A stretch of DNA of 64,000 bases from Linanthus parryae (GCA_023055425.1 JALGPY010000010.1:15907363-15971362), one strand, 5' to 3'. Positions 1-11,228 are shown, counted from the stretch's first letter. Notes: a model not told the origin generated them from the letters alone. Made by a program: numbers and translations.

Positions 1-568
1 CTTCCGTGGCTCTCCAATCTCAAAACTATGCCAAAATAGCAAAATAACCCCAAAAATCCGATCCTGGCGGCAGAGGTAATCGTACGATTACCTTGATGTA
101 ATCGTACGATTACTTGCTGCTTTTACTTCCTACGTTTACTTCCTGCGTTTACTTGCTGAATGAGATTTTGGCTAAGGGGTAATCATACGATTACCTCCAT
201 GTAATCGTACGATTACTTCTGGGCAACCACCATCAAAAATCCATCTTCTTGCTCTTTTTCCCGTCGTCTTCAATTCCCAAGCATTCCTTTGAGCCTCCAA
301 CTTTTCCGAAGTTCACTTTTGCTCCAATGTCACGTCCCGAGCTCCCGGTTCCTGAAAACCACAACACGAGAAACATACCGGAAGATCAAACGTGATAAAA
401 TATAGTCAAAATTACCGCAAAAAGTGCCCGGACTCATCATTTACATGGAAAGACTCAACATACTCCAATTTTAGCAAGAAATGGTCCAAAATCCATTAAA
501 ATGCATCAGAATGCACACAAAACGGTAAGGAAACATATACGAATATAACTCCAAATACGGAGTTATCA
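1..568 (-). repeat. LTR fragment of a Ty3/gypsy (Athila/Tat-like) element, truncated by the window edge
   Basis: Read on the minus strand, the right edge begins TGATAACTCC, a typical TG start of an LTR. The same terminal sequence recurs at 8025 (unit B) and 38552. The 38552 copy belongs to an LTR that ends beside a primer-binding site of Athila/Tat type, which gives the family assignment. Only the first 568 bases of this copy lie in the window. No coding sequence is visible. It is a fragment or solo LTR; the family is inferred from the shared end sequence, not from a search. Confidence 0.6.
76..216. repeat. Four 16-bp palindromes in two pairs with 22-bp spacing
   Basis: The perfect palindrome GTAATCGTACGATTAC occurs at 76-91, 98-113 and 201-216, with a one-base variant at 179-194. 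In each pair the starts are exactly 22 bp apart (76/98 and 179/201). Unit B keeps one pair, at 7637-7652 and 7659-7674, again with 22-bp spacing. The palindromes lie inside the LTR fragment. Sites of this kind could bind a dimeric protein or extrude as cruciforms, but no function is demonstrated. Confidence 0.8.
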
Positions 569-889
569 GCCCACGTTAGCTGATTCGGGTCATCCTCCAT
601 TGTGGTGGCTGCAGAGTGGATTAGTTTGTTACTTATTTCCTTTTATAATGTAATGACCCCAGCAGTTAGATTAATTACAATGGCAGTAGTGATATATATA
701 TGGATGTAATTCATTTCCAAGTTCATTATGAATATCATATATTAAATCCAATCTCTTCTCTGTCAAATTCTTCTCCGATTCTTCATACTCTTCTCTAAAT
801 TCTTCAATCTAGGTCAGGAATCAACCAATTCCTGACATGCGGCGGCGAAGGTTCTCTCTGAGGAACGAGAGAAGAGAATTTTGAGAATG

Positions 890-1085
890 AAAAATTAGAA
901 CGGTGGAAAGACCCATTTGTATTTGGAACTGGGTACTTCGGGTACCAGTCGGGTACATCGGGTACACCATACCCGTGCCCGAACCCGCCCGAACCGCATT
1001 AACCCATGCCCGATTCTTTACCCGTTCGGGTATGGGTCGGGCCTTACCCGATTTTAATACCCGAACTGCCATCCCTATGGACAAC
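890..1085. repeat. CGGGT/ACCCG-rich dispersed repeat, unit A copy
   Basis: A GC-rich island contains many copies of the pentamer CGGGT or its complement ACCCG. It ends in GCCATCCCTA, a terminal sequence often seen in plant MITE-like repeats. The unit B copy (8345-8560) has an extra segment of about 20 bp near 8430. The small open frames here are by-products of the repeat and are not credible genes. I could not find a matching left terminus, so the element type is unresolved. Confidence 0.45.
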
Positions 1086-1662
1086 CACCTTAGTGACTGG
1101 TAGTGCACCGAAATTTTGAAAAGAGTTCAATGTAATATAGCTCGCGAGGTCTTCGCCAGTTTTTCCCTTAAAAAATGAAGAACAGAGATCATAATCCAGG
1201 AACTACACATCTTATTAGCTCTTACAGTTATGAGAAAAGCAGATGATATATTACTACAAGATAAACTAGCATTGAAAGCAGGTTCTGGCAGGCATTCAGG
1301 GACAGAATTTGAGCAACTCTAATGGTATCTCTGAAGACATGCTGGATCCTGAAGATTTTTAAGCTATAACTCCACTGGAACATTGATAGAAGGAGAGCTG
1401 AGTAGCATCGACATGCCATTTCTTCTTTTCTAAATTCCCCAACACAGAAAAATAAATGTAGTTTCACAGTAGTTAGTTTTCTGAGAGTTGCACACTAGAA
1501 GATCACTTATCAAACAGCCACGTCAAGGACGATTTACGCTGCTTAGTAGTACTACATAACTAAAGGAAAACAGTGGCTACTGTCAGCTTGTCAAGTCCGG
1601 CTCATTAAAGCTTGGTTAAAGTCACGATTTCTAGTGTTCGTTAATTCCAAGCATTCCACAGT

Positions 1663-3696
1663 TCATGGAGGTCCAAAGCAACCATCAATATCCTCCAAGA
1701 GCTTGGCGTTGTCAGTGAAATAATTCCTCAAACACCTATCATCTTCGGCATCAACAGTTGCACCTTCGAGCTCGTATTTAAGATGTTTTAAAGAATGCCT
1801 CAAACATGTCTGAAAAAGATTGATACAATCACAACATTCATCCTCAATACAGGCAAACTTGTCATGGGTGAACTGAAACATAAAAGTCAATAACAAATTA
1901 GCATAAGCCATAAATAAATCAATCAAAAAATTATAAAAGAACATAGAATATAAGAATTATGACATTTTCCATCCCTCAAAAACAAATAAAAAAATATATG
2001 TCGATGTATATTATTAAGTTTATGAACAATGGCATCATACAAATCTGCGTCTACTAGCTGTGGTTGTATCAGAACGAACGATAAAAAATGTCAGGAAAAA
2101 GTGTCGATGAAAAATTACATAAACCATGACAAACCTTAGCGGAAAGTTTAACCGGATCTGAAGGTCGCTCCAAGTAATCACCGTCCATGATTAAAAGTGT
2201 TCTCAAACCAGGGGAGAACCAGAGCAAATTATCCATAACTTCCGCCATAACAGCCCTCACAGGTTTGCCAAATAAACCTTTCTATCACCAATTGTTTGAT
2301 ATTAGGTAGTGGTGCTGCTACGTTTACCCTCTTTTCCATGGGAAATATTACTTTCTGGGGAAACAAAAAATTTGTTTAAATAGGAAGTATTTTATTTCTG
2401 CAAGAATTTTTGAAGCATAAGAAAATGAAAACATACCTTCAAAGAAAACAAACTCAGCTTCATAGTTTCTGAATAGTCAAATTTACAAAGAAATTGTACC
2501 AGTTTATTAAAGGTATCTTTGTAACTAGTACTCCCACGGAGATCTTCAATGACGAGATCAACTTCTGGTATAACTAAACTCCTGCTCAGTGTAAGCTGCG
2601 ACAAATAACCCCTATAATAGAATCGCTTTAGATTGGGAGCATCGATTTTGGCCTCACAAAATCCACGATGAAAACCAAATAACTCAAACAAGGCCAGACT
2701 CTTCAAAGAGCGACTCAAAATCTCAATATCTTCTAAGTGGATTCGCACCAAACTTAAAACTTCAAGGACCAGAAGGTTTGAAACAAGATCTGCCAAGTAT
2801 GTAGGAGTGATCGCATGACCAAGTAACCGTAAATTCTTTAGATTGTGTGTGCACGTGATTGTAAAGTTGATCTTATGGGGAAAGTTATCCCCCCAGTACT
2901 TCAAATTCTCTAGATTAGGAGCTTCCACCAGAATCTGGTCAACCTCCGTACACATACAATCTAAATTCAAAACTTTTAGTTTAAATAACCTTGAGACTTC
3001 TAAACTTCTCAACTCGTAACAACCCGAGAGTTCCAAGTACTCCAAACCGCGACAGGCACTAATAAAATTTCTCATGACCTCGTCATCTACATATAAGTTT
3101 TCCATATGCAGCTTTCGCAATGAAACCAACTTAATATTAGCTCGTGGGATCTTACAACGGAACAAGGTTAGCGAGGTCACAGTTGCGGAAGACAACAATA
3201 TAGGAGGCAAATCATAAATCCGTCCGTTATCATCATTAAACAGAAGCAATTTCTCAATTTTGCAGTACTTGACCAACGACTCGATCCATCGGTTAAGATA
3301 ACGAATAAATTCAGTATCCAGTCCAGTCACACCAAGCTGAAATTTATTTATTGTTAAACCTTGCTTTTTGCGGCTTTTTACGGTTCGGTCTACGAAAGTA
3401 AACCATGTCTTCCTCCTCCTCATCATCTTGTCAAAAGAGGCTTTCTTTTCCTTGTTATAATGTTTCTCATCACCATTCAAGTAGTGCATGCTATGGAAAA
3501 GATATCGACCGAGATCTAAATATGGGAGGGTAGTCCATACCTGGTTTAGTCTCTTCGACGAGGCTCTAAATTGCATGCAGTCTTTTGCTCCAAGAAAAGA
3601 CAAGATGTGATGCAGAATAGGCTCTGGCAGCTCTGAAAGTCTGTCAAACGTTTCATTGTTTCTAACCCTTTTGAACCTCTTCTTTCCTCGCGCCAT
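1663..3696 (-). pseudogene. F-box/LRR (FBD-type) protein gene, unit A copy, frameshifted
   Basis: The structure matches the unit B copy: exon 1 at 2437-3696 (420 codons, ending AAG before GTATGT), exon 2 at 2135-2354 and exon 3 at 1663-1857. Exon 1 encodes an F-box near residues 17-60 (ELPEPILHHILSFLGAKDC) followed by leucine-rich repeats. Such proteins are usually substrate receptors of SCF ubiquitin ligases, the F-box binding SKP1. Exon 2 is 220 nt, against 219 nt in unit B, because of an extra T in the run at 2279-2281. The frame then meets TAA at 2229-2231, which would give a protein of about 461 aa without the C-terminal FBD-like part. It could still make a truncated F-box/LRR protein, so pseudogene is the likely reading rather than a certainty. 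Confidence 0.82.
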
Positions 3697-4212
3697 AGTG
3701 GAGATAAAAATCTTTTGTTATTATGGTGTTGAGATTTTACAGATGTAAAATAAATTGCTGAAACCACCGAACCCCAATTAGGGTTTCATAAGAGAGGGAC
3801 GAGAGGAAGATGAAAGGAACGACATAATATATAAAATATGGGCCAGTGAAAATTCAAATAAAAATCCTTATTGCTTTCTTTTTTTTCAACTTATTGATGT
3901 TATTTATTCGCAAATAAATTATTTTTTATTTTTAATTTTTTGACATGGAAACCAAACAAGATAGAGCCTCATCTAGTAGTACACCCATATTGTCGAGTAC
4001 TACTACAACTCTATCTCTATTCATTGAAAAGTCTCGAGCCATGTGTTCTCCACCTGTGCTTCTCGTGCACAAGCCACCTGATTTAACTGCATTTTTTTTG
4101 TTGATCAAAATGAGAGATTTTAAAGAAAACAACTAACACCCATTACAACAAGAAGCTACATGATCAACTAGTGATCTAAAATTGGGAGTTAGCCACCAGC
4201 TGCTATTAGGAT

Positions 4213-4874
4213 TTAATAAGCCACTATTTTTGCAACCCAATCAGCAACATTTAAACTTCTAGCTATCCACCTGATCTTTTTTTTTTTTTTTGAGAAATTA
4301 TCCACCTGATCTTGAGATTGAGTTGCTGCTTGTAATCTTTGATATCTTCAACAATAACTTTGTTGCTCTAGGGGCAGTTGGTATCACTCAAAACGCATTG
4401 AGTAAGGAGCTTGCAATCAGATAAGATGGTACATTGAGGGAGTTCTCTTGCAGGCCAGGAATCACAAGCTTTTCTCATACTGATAGCTTCATCCATAAAA
4501 AGAGAATCAGCTATTATGGAAGATCATCCACCCTCCATCACACTCCAGCCATCCTTAAAGGCAACCCAAGCCACATAAGCTCTCTTTGACATTTTATCCC
4601 AGGTAGCATCACAAAATATTACTGGAAATTGAATTTGGAAAGGCTGTTGAGTGGGGGGGAGCCTAGCAGTGTTGGAATTTGCATTATTTTTGGAGGAAAA
4701 ATAGGAGAGTTGGGATTTTATGATTGCAATAGTTTGAATAGGATTGGGGTTGTATGGTTGAAGAGGTTGGCATTTCTGTGAATCCAAATATACCAACATG
4801 TCAAAGTAATTTGAGAAATAAAAAGTTCCAGAGTTGAGGAGGTGGGGTTCGAACTCAGCAAACTTCGATATCAT
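4213..4874 (-). pseudogene. RNase H-like (RVT_3-type) domain gene remnant, unit A copy
   Basis: Minus-strand translation resembles the C-terminal RNase H-like domain common in plant non-LTR retroelements and derived genes. It has an early FCDATWD-like strand (catalytic Asp), an ADSLFMDEAI helix (catalytic Glu), a LSDCKLL strand (second Asp) and a final ARSLNVADWVAK-like helix before the stop at 4213-4215. The frame is broken by a TGA just after WSVMEGG (4524-4526) and again by a poly(T) insertion at 4279-4298. Parts upstream of the domain were not recognised. The unit B copy shows the same breaks, so decay preceded the duplication. Confidence 0.6.
4264..4313 (-). mobile_element. Ultra-short 5'-truncated retroposon with 15-bp target duplication, unit A
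   Basis: TATCCACCTGATCTT occurs at 4264-4278 and 4299-4313, flanking a 20-bp insert that reads on the minus strand as ATTTCTC followed by a poly(A) tail. A long target duplication plus a poly(A) tail is the signature of target-primed reverse transcription. Here almost nothing but the tail was copied. The insert splits the RNase H-like frame and is shared with unit B (11796-11851), so it predates the duplication. Confidence 0.75.
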
Positions 4875-5046
4875 TGAAGCAGTGTTTCATCCATTGGATA
4901 ATAATCTAAATTTAATCGATTTTTTGGTAAGAAGAATAAATAGAAACCGAAAGAAGAAATAAACTGAAATTAAAAGAAGAAATATTCTAAATACTTACAG
5001 AGTTTTGTGAACTGCTATTAATGTCAGAGACTCTCCAAAAAAATAT

Positions 5047-5124
5047 CACGTGAGAGACAATCTTGAGCATGGACTTGACGTCAAAAATCATGTGAGAGAC
5101 AATCTTGAGCATGGACTCGACGTC
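5047..5124. repeat. Two-copy 42-bp direct repeat with TGACGTC-like ends, unit A
   Basis: Two adjacent copies with a 42-bp period each contain gagagacaatcttgagcatg. The first begins with CACGTG (the G-box core) and ends in TTGACGTC; the second ends in TCGACGTC. Both are bZIP-type core motifs. The unit B copy is at 12585-12662. No promoter can be assigned, because no intact gene starts next to it. Confidence 0.6.
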
Positions 5125-5310
5125 TTAAAGGCTTATTTTCCACCACGGTACTTGTTATAACCTGCGAGTCTTCGAGCAAGAACAATGAACGAAAACAAAA
5201 ACGAGACAGTAGTTAACGTGATTCGCTAACAAATTACAACATATCCACTAGCTACCTCCACTTCCAGAACTTGAACTTTTATTAAGAGAGAAACCGATTA
5301 CTACGTACAC

Positions 5311-5965
5311 CAGTGCCGGCCCAACCCTAAAGTAGCTGGTGCTGCTGCTTTAGGCCCACTGACTTTCAAGGCCCCCAACCCAAAGTCATATCTTAGAAAG
5401 GCAGATTTGTACTTTGGCAACATTAAAGCCATGAATAACCTGTGTGGTTTCTTCTTTCCTACTCCCTCTCTGAAAGGTTAAAAGTCCACACCTTTTATGC
5501 ATTTACAACTATTAAATCCGACTATTGCTCATTGTTAATTTTTACTAATTTTCCCACTTATTCTAAAGTAATTCAAATAGTTACTTATGATGTTCAACAT
5601 TTTGTTCGTTAATGTTTTTTTTATGGATATCTTCAATCAAATTAATAATTATTGTTGAAAATATGCATCTACTTTGTATTGGAGAAACATATTGAAAATA
5701 CCATTAACAGTGATCTTCTACTGTAACTAAAATTAAAAGTTATTTTTCTACCATTGAAATTTTTGAACGTATGCTGGTCTTATTTAAATGCTATCGTAAA
5801 TAAATAAATAAAAATGTACATGATTTAGAAAATTGGAATGTATAAAATTATATATATAATATAATTAATGATATATCATATCTCTCTATCATATAATATT
5901 TTTTTAACTGAGGGCCTCATTTCCTCTGTCCGCTTTAGGCCCCGAGAGATCCAGGGCCGGCCCTG
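5311..5965. mobile_element. Non-autonomous hAT-type element, unit A copy
   Basis: This 655-bp element has terminal inverted repeats CAGTGCCGGCCC and GGGCCGGCCCTG. It is flanked by a perfect 8-bp target duplication ACGTACAC (5303-5310 and 5966-5973). Eight-base duplications and CAGGGCCGG-type ends are characteristic of the hAT superfamily. No transposase is encoded, so movement needs an enzyme supplied in trans. The unit B copy (12849-13503) has the same target duplication and so was inherited through the segmental duplication. Confidence 0.9.
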
Positions 5966-6227
5966 ACGTACACTACACCAAATCTGTTGGGGATAAAACT
6001 TGGTTTAGTCTAATAGCTAAAAAGGCCCAAGCTTAAGTTTGTGCAGAAGAAAGGTAAAACCTTTCTAAAGCCGGTTAAGAATGTTTCTACTACCACAGTA
6101 AGAGTGGCCTAAGAGCATCTCCAATGGAACTAGCTATAATTTATTTATAATTTAATCAAAATTGTAGTTTTTTAGTTTAGCTCTCCAGAAACTTCAGTGT
6201 GTGCTCCAATGCTATTATGTAAATGTT

Positions 6228-7014
6228 GAATTTGGATCCTCTCCAGTCCAATCTTCCTACAGTCCCTGCAGCCTATTATTGACCGTCGGATCAAGAACTG
6301 AGATTGCGACACCTGGCACAAAATTTTCTCTACTAACTGGACTGACGAAGGAGAGTCACGGCCGTTAGAGGAGAGAGGAGAGAACTGTTTCTTCCTTCCG
6401 CAAAATGGTGGCTTGGCTTCTGTTATCCGTAAATCAATTGAGGAATCAAACTGATAGTTAGTGAATTACTGGTATTTGAAGAATTACAATCAATCAAGAG
6501 TAATCCACATCAGAGAACACTTGTTATTCATAGATCAGAACAAACAGCAATGATGAAGAATCAATGGAGTTCTAAAAAAAATGAACTCCAAAACATGATT
6601 AGTTCCCGGCGTCCAGCAACTGACGATCTGATGATCTATGAGAAGTATCGTTCAAAATTTAGATAAAATCAATGATTCACTGTTTGTGTTCTCTATCAAA
6701 CAAAATCTACAATTCGACGGAGCTCCGAGCATGAAATATTCTGTTGAACATAACTCAGAGCACCAATTATGAATCGATGCTGTGATCGATGTTACCGTCG
6801 TAAACTAAAAAGGTCGAAGATGTTGATAGAGCTGGAGATGGGTTTCAGGCATGGAGGGTTTCTCTCTCCCCTATTAACGTTTGTGATTCTCCGTCGTTAG
6901 TTTTGTTAGTAGGCAAATCTCTGTGCCAGGTGTCGCAATCCCAGTTCTTGGTCCGACGGTCAATAATAGGCTGCAGGGACTGTAGGAAGATTGGACTGGA
7001 GAGGATCCAAATCC
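6228..7014. mobile_element. Mutator-like non-autonomous element, present only in unit A
   Basis: The 787-bp insertion has long terminal inverted repeats of roughly 90 bp, beginning G(A/G)ATTTGGATCCTCTCC at each end. A perfect 9-bp target duplication GTAAATGTT lies at 6219-6227 and 7015-7023. Nine-base duplications with long inverted repeats fit the Mutator/MULE superfamily. Unit B carries the single unduplicated target at 13756-13764, so this insertion happened after the segmental duplication. No transposase frame is present. Confidence 0.9.
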
Positions 7015-7181
7015 GTAAATGTTAGCTAAATTCATTTCAAATTGAAACTACTTTTTGAACAAACTATAACGGCTATATTTTTTAAGAGATGAAATCATCA
7101 TATACATCTCACAAATAGTAACAACCAAATCTGTTTTGTTAAGATTACAACAACTACATTATTTGAATACATACACTATAA

Positions 7182-7385
7182 ATGAAGGGATCAATGATTG
7201 TATGTTTTGTGCAAATCCTTCTCAAAATGTCTCGTATTGGTTTAATTTCTTCTCTTTTGTGTGATTCCGATTCTGACGGCGAGTTGGAAAATTTGGCCAT
7301 AACAATTTTTCTGAAAAATCGGAGTGAAAAGAAGAAGAAACATGGTGGCTCCGTTTCAGGTCGAAGGTACGTGTGGAGAGAATAA
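7182..7385 (+). pseudogene. N-terminal fragment resembling PIF/Harbinger transposase, unit A
   Basis: The 67-aa frame contains an acidic stretch (DSDSDGELENL) followed by a basic KKKKHGGSVSGRRYVWR segment. This combination is familiar from the N-termini of plant HARBI1/ALP1-like proteins. No DDE nuclease domain follows before the stop. About 1 kb upstream, GAGCATCTCCAATGG at 6113-6127 matches a common Harbinger-type end. The unit B copy is at 13923-14126. The identification rests on a short motif and is tentative. Confidence 0.45.
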
Positions 7386-7580
7386 AAATATTAAAGTTTA
7401 GAACCCTAATAATATGTAATCCACAAATAGAACCACTCTGACAGGAGAAACATGGTCATAGAGGACCTCGCAAACTACTCTAAGATATAGACGAGATTAG
7501 CATCAAGATCTTATATAACATGTATGCACCAAGCTAATTTCCTAGAGGATAATCAAATGCAAAGGGGATGATAACCTTTC

Positions 7581-8025
7581 ATGTATGCTGCGTTTACTTC
7601 ATGCGTTTACTTGCTGAATGAGATTTTGGCTAAGGGGTAATCGTACGATTACCTCCATGTAATCGTACGATTACTTCTGGGCAACCACCACCAAAACTCC
7701 ATCTTCTTGCTCTTTTTTCCCGTCGTCTTCACTCCCCGAGCATTCCTTTGAGCCTCAAACTTTTCCGAAGTTCACTTTTGCTCCAATGTCACGTCCCGAG
7801 CTCCCGGTTCCTGAAAACCACAACACGAAACATACCGGAAGATCAAACGTGATAAAATATAGTCAAAATTACTGCAAAAAGTGCCCGAACTCATCATTAA
7901 CATGCAAAGACTCAACATACTCCAAGTTTAGCAAGAAATGGTCCGAAATCCATTAAAATGCATAGGAATGCACGCAAAACGATAAGGAAACATATACGAA
8001 TATAACTCCAAATATGGAGTTATCA
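7581..8025 (-). repeat. LTR fragment at the duplication junction
   Basis: This is a truncated copy of the LTR seen at 1-568, ending at 8025 with the same TGATAACTCC terminus on the minus strand. It contains one pair of the 16-bp palindromes (7637-7652 and 7659-7674). Its left edge is the breakpoint of the tandem duplication. Confidence 0.6.
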
Positions 8026-9195
8026 GCCCACGTCAGCTGATTCGGGTCATCCTCCGCTGAGGTGGCTGCTGAGTGGATTAGTTTGTTACTTATTTCCTTT
8101 TATAATGTAATGACCCCATCAGTTAATTACAATAGCAGTAGTAATATATATATGGATGTAATTCATTTCCAAGTTCATTATGAATATCAGATATTAAATC
8201 CAATCTCTTCTCTGTCAAATTCTTCTCCGATTCTTCATACTCTTCTTTAAATTCTTCAATCTAGGTCAGGAATCAACCAATTCCTGGAATGCGGCGGCGA
8301 AGGTTCTCTCTGAGGAACGAGAGAAGATAATTTTGAGAATGAAAAATTAGAACGGTGGAAAGACCCATTTTTATTTGGAACTGGGTACTTCGGGTACCAG
8401 TCGGGTACATCGGGTACACCATACCCGTGAGAGTTTTTCACATACCGGTGCCCGAACCCGCCCGAACCGCATTAACACATGCCCGATTCTTTACCCGTTC
8501 GGGTATGGGTCGGGCCTTACCCGATTTTAATACCCGAACTGCCATCCCTATGGACAACCACCTTAGTGACTGGTAGTGCACCGAAATTTTGACAAGAGTT
8601 CAATGTAATATAGCTCGCGAGGTCTTCGCCAGTTTTTCCCTTCAAAAAGGAAGAACAGTAATCATAATCCAGGAACTACACATCTTATTAGCTCTTACAG
8701 TTATGAGAAAAGCAGATGATATATTACTACAAGATAAACTAGCATTGAAAGCAGGTTCTGGCAGGCTTTAAGGGACAGAATTTGAGCAACTCTAATGATA
8801 TCTCTGAAGACATGCTGGATCCTGAAGATTTTTAAGCTATAACTCCACTAGAACATTGATAGAAGGAGAGATGAGTAGTATCGGCATGCCATTTCTTCTT
8901 TTCTAGATTCCCCAACGCAGAAAAATAAATGTTGTTTCACAGTAGTTAGTTGTCTGAGAGTTGCACACTAGAAGATCACTTATCAAACAGCCAAGTCAAG
9001 GACGATTTACGCTGCTTAGTAGTACTACATAACTACATAAGCATAAAGAGTAATGGAAAATTTTGCGTACAAAGAACACATTATCTTGAGGACTAAAGGA
9101 AAACAGTGGCTACTGTCAGCTTGTCAAGTCCGGCTCATTAAAGCTTGGTTAAAGTCACGATTTCTAGTGTTAGTTAATTCCAAGCATTCCACAGT

Positions 9196-11228
9196 TCATG
9201 GAGGTTTAAAGGAACCATCAATATCCTCCAAGAGCTTGGCGTTGTCAGTGAAATAAGTCCTCAAACACCTATCATCTTCGGCATCAACAGTTGCACCTTC
9301 GAGCTCGTATTTAAGATGCTTTAAAGAATGCCTCCAACATGTCTGAAAAAGATTGATACAATCAAAACATCCATACTCAATACAGGCAAACTTGTCATGG
9401 GTGAATTGAAACATAAAAGTCAATAAAAAATTAGCATAAGCCATAAATAAATCAATCAAAAAATTATAAAAGAACATAGAATATAAGAATTATGACATTT
9501 TCCATCCCTAAAAAACAAATAAAAAAATATATGTCGATGTATATTATTAAGTTTATGAACAATGGCATCATACAAATCTGCGTCTACTAGTTGTGGTTGT
9601 ATCAGAACGAACGATAAAAAATGTCAGGAAAAAGTGTCGATGAAAAATTACATAAACCATGACAAACCTTAGCGGAAAGTTTAACCGGATCTGAATGTCG
9701 CTCCAAGTAATCACCGTCCATGATTAAAAGTGTTCTCAAACCAGGGGAGAACCAGAGCAAATTATCTATAACTTCCGCCATAACAGCCCTCACAGGTTTG
9801 CCAAATAAACCTTCTATCATCAACTGTTTGATATTAGGTAGTCGTGCTGCTACGTTTACCCTCTTTTCCATGGGAAATATTACTTTCTGGGGAAACAAAA
9901 AAGTTGTTTAAATAGGAAGTATTTTATTTCTGCAAGAATTTTTGAAGCATAAGAAAATGAAAACATACCTTCAAAGAAAACAAACTCAGCTTCATAGTTT
10001 CTGAATAATCAAATTTACAAAGAAATTGTACCAGTTTATTAAAGGTATCTTTGTAACTAGTACTCCCACGGAGATCTTCAATGACGAGATCAACTTCTGG
10101 TATAACTAAATTTCCGCTCAGTGTAAGCTGCGACAAATAACCCCTATAATAGAATCGCTTTATATTGGGAGCATCAATTTTGGCCTCACAAAATCCACGA
10201 TGAAAACCAAATAACTCAAACAAGGCCAGACTCTTCAAAGAGCGACTCGAAATCTCAATATCTTCTAAGTGGAGTCGCCCCAAACGTAAAACTTCAAGGA
10301 CCAGAAGGTTTGAAACAAGATCTGCCAAGTATCTAGGAGTGATCGCATGACCAAGTAACTGTAAATTCTTTAGATTGCATGTGCACGTGATTGTAAATTT
10401 GATCTTATGGGGAGAGTCATCCCCCCAGTACTTCAACTTCTCTAGATTAGGAGCTTCCACCAGAATCTGGTCAACCTCCGTACACATACAATCTAAATTC
10501 AAAACTTTTAGTTTACATAACCTTGAGACTTCTAAACTTCTCAACTCGTAACAACCCGAGAGTTCCAAGTACTCCAAACCGCGACAGGCACTAATAAAAT
10601 TTCTCATGACCTCGTCATCTACATATAAGTTTTCCATATGCAGCTTTCGCAATGAAACCAACTTAATATTAGCTCGTGGGATCTTACAACGGAACAAGGT
10701 TAGCGAGGTCACAGTTGCGGAAGACAACAATATAGGAGGCAAATCATAAATCCGTCCGTTATCATCATTAAACAGAAGCAATTTCTCAATTTTGCAGTAC
10801 TTGACCAACGACTCGATCCATCGGTTAAGATAACGAATAAATTCAGTATCCAGTCCAGTCACACCAAGCTGAAATTTATTTATTGTTAAACCTTGCTTTT
10901 TGCGGCTTTTTACGGTTCGGTCTACGAAAGTAAACCATGTCTTCCTCCTCCTCATCATCTTGTCAAAAGAGGCTTTCTTTTCCTTGTTATAATGTTTCTC
11001 ATCACCATTCAAGTAGTGCATGCTATGGAAAAGATATCGACCGAGATCTAAATATGGGAGGGTAGTCCATACCTGGTTTAGTCTCTTCGACGAGGCTCTA
11101 AATTGCATGCAGTCTTTTGCTCCTAGAAAAGACAAGATGTGATGCAGAATAGGCTCTGGCAGCTCTGAAAGTCTGTCAAACGTTTCATTGTTTCTATCCC
11201 TTTTGAACCTCTTCTTTCCTCGCGCCAT
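9196..11228 (-). CDS. F-box/LRR protein with FBD-like C-terminus, unit B copy (three exons)
   Basis: Exon 1 is 9969-11228 (420 codons), exon 2 is 9668-9886 (73 codons) and exon 3 is 9196-9390 (64 codons plus stop). The donors are AAG|GTATGT and AAG|GTTTGT, the acceptors are CCCAG and ACAAG, and every junction is phase 0, giving 557 aa. The start is the ATG of MARGKKRFKR, a basic leader that could be a nuclear signal. The F-box lies near residues 17-60 (ELPEPILHHILSFLGAKDC) and is followed by leucine-rich repeats to about residue 400. The C-terminal part has the length and position of an FBD domain but is divergent. Family knowledge suggests a substrate receptor of an SCF-type ubiquitin ligase; the target is unknown. 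Large, rapidly duplicating families of this type are usual in plants. Confidence 0.85.

Larger units (their letters stand above)
128..7580. repeat. Tandem segmental duplication, unit A
   Basis: The stretch from about 128 to 7580 aligns almost throughout with 7581-14320. Gene order is the same: LTR end, CGGGT-rich repeat, F-box/LRR gene, RNase H remnant, hAT element, Harbinger-like fragment. The right end (ataacctttc at 7571-7580) abuts LTR sequence, while the matching end in unit B continues into unique DNA at 14321. The join at 7580/7581 is therefore the duplication junction. Unit A is longer mainly because of a 787-bp Mutator-like insertion at 6228-7014. It lacks about 57 bp present in unit B near 9030-9090. 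Confidence 0.9.

Noticed and set aside
76..216. CRISPR-like array
   Set aside because: Only four palindromic units with irregular larger gaps in plant LTR sequence; no cas genes and not a prokaryotic context.
821..1108. 95-aa minus-strand and 66-aa plus-strand open frames
   Set aside because: They are read through the CGGGT-rich repeat on both strands, which keeps frames open by composition; no protein features.
3932..4136. Overlapping 66-aa and 63-aa frames, repeated in unit B
   Set aside because: Two opposing frames over the same bases, no recognisable motif; similarity between units is explained by the duplication.
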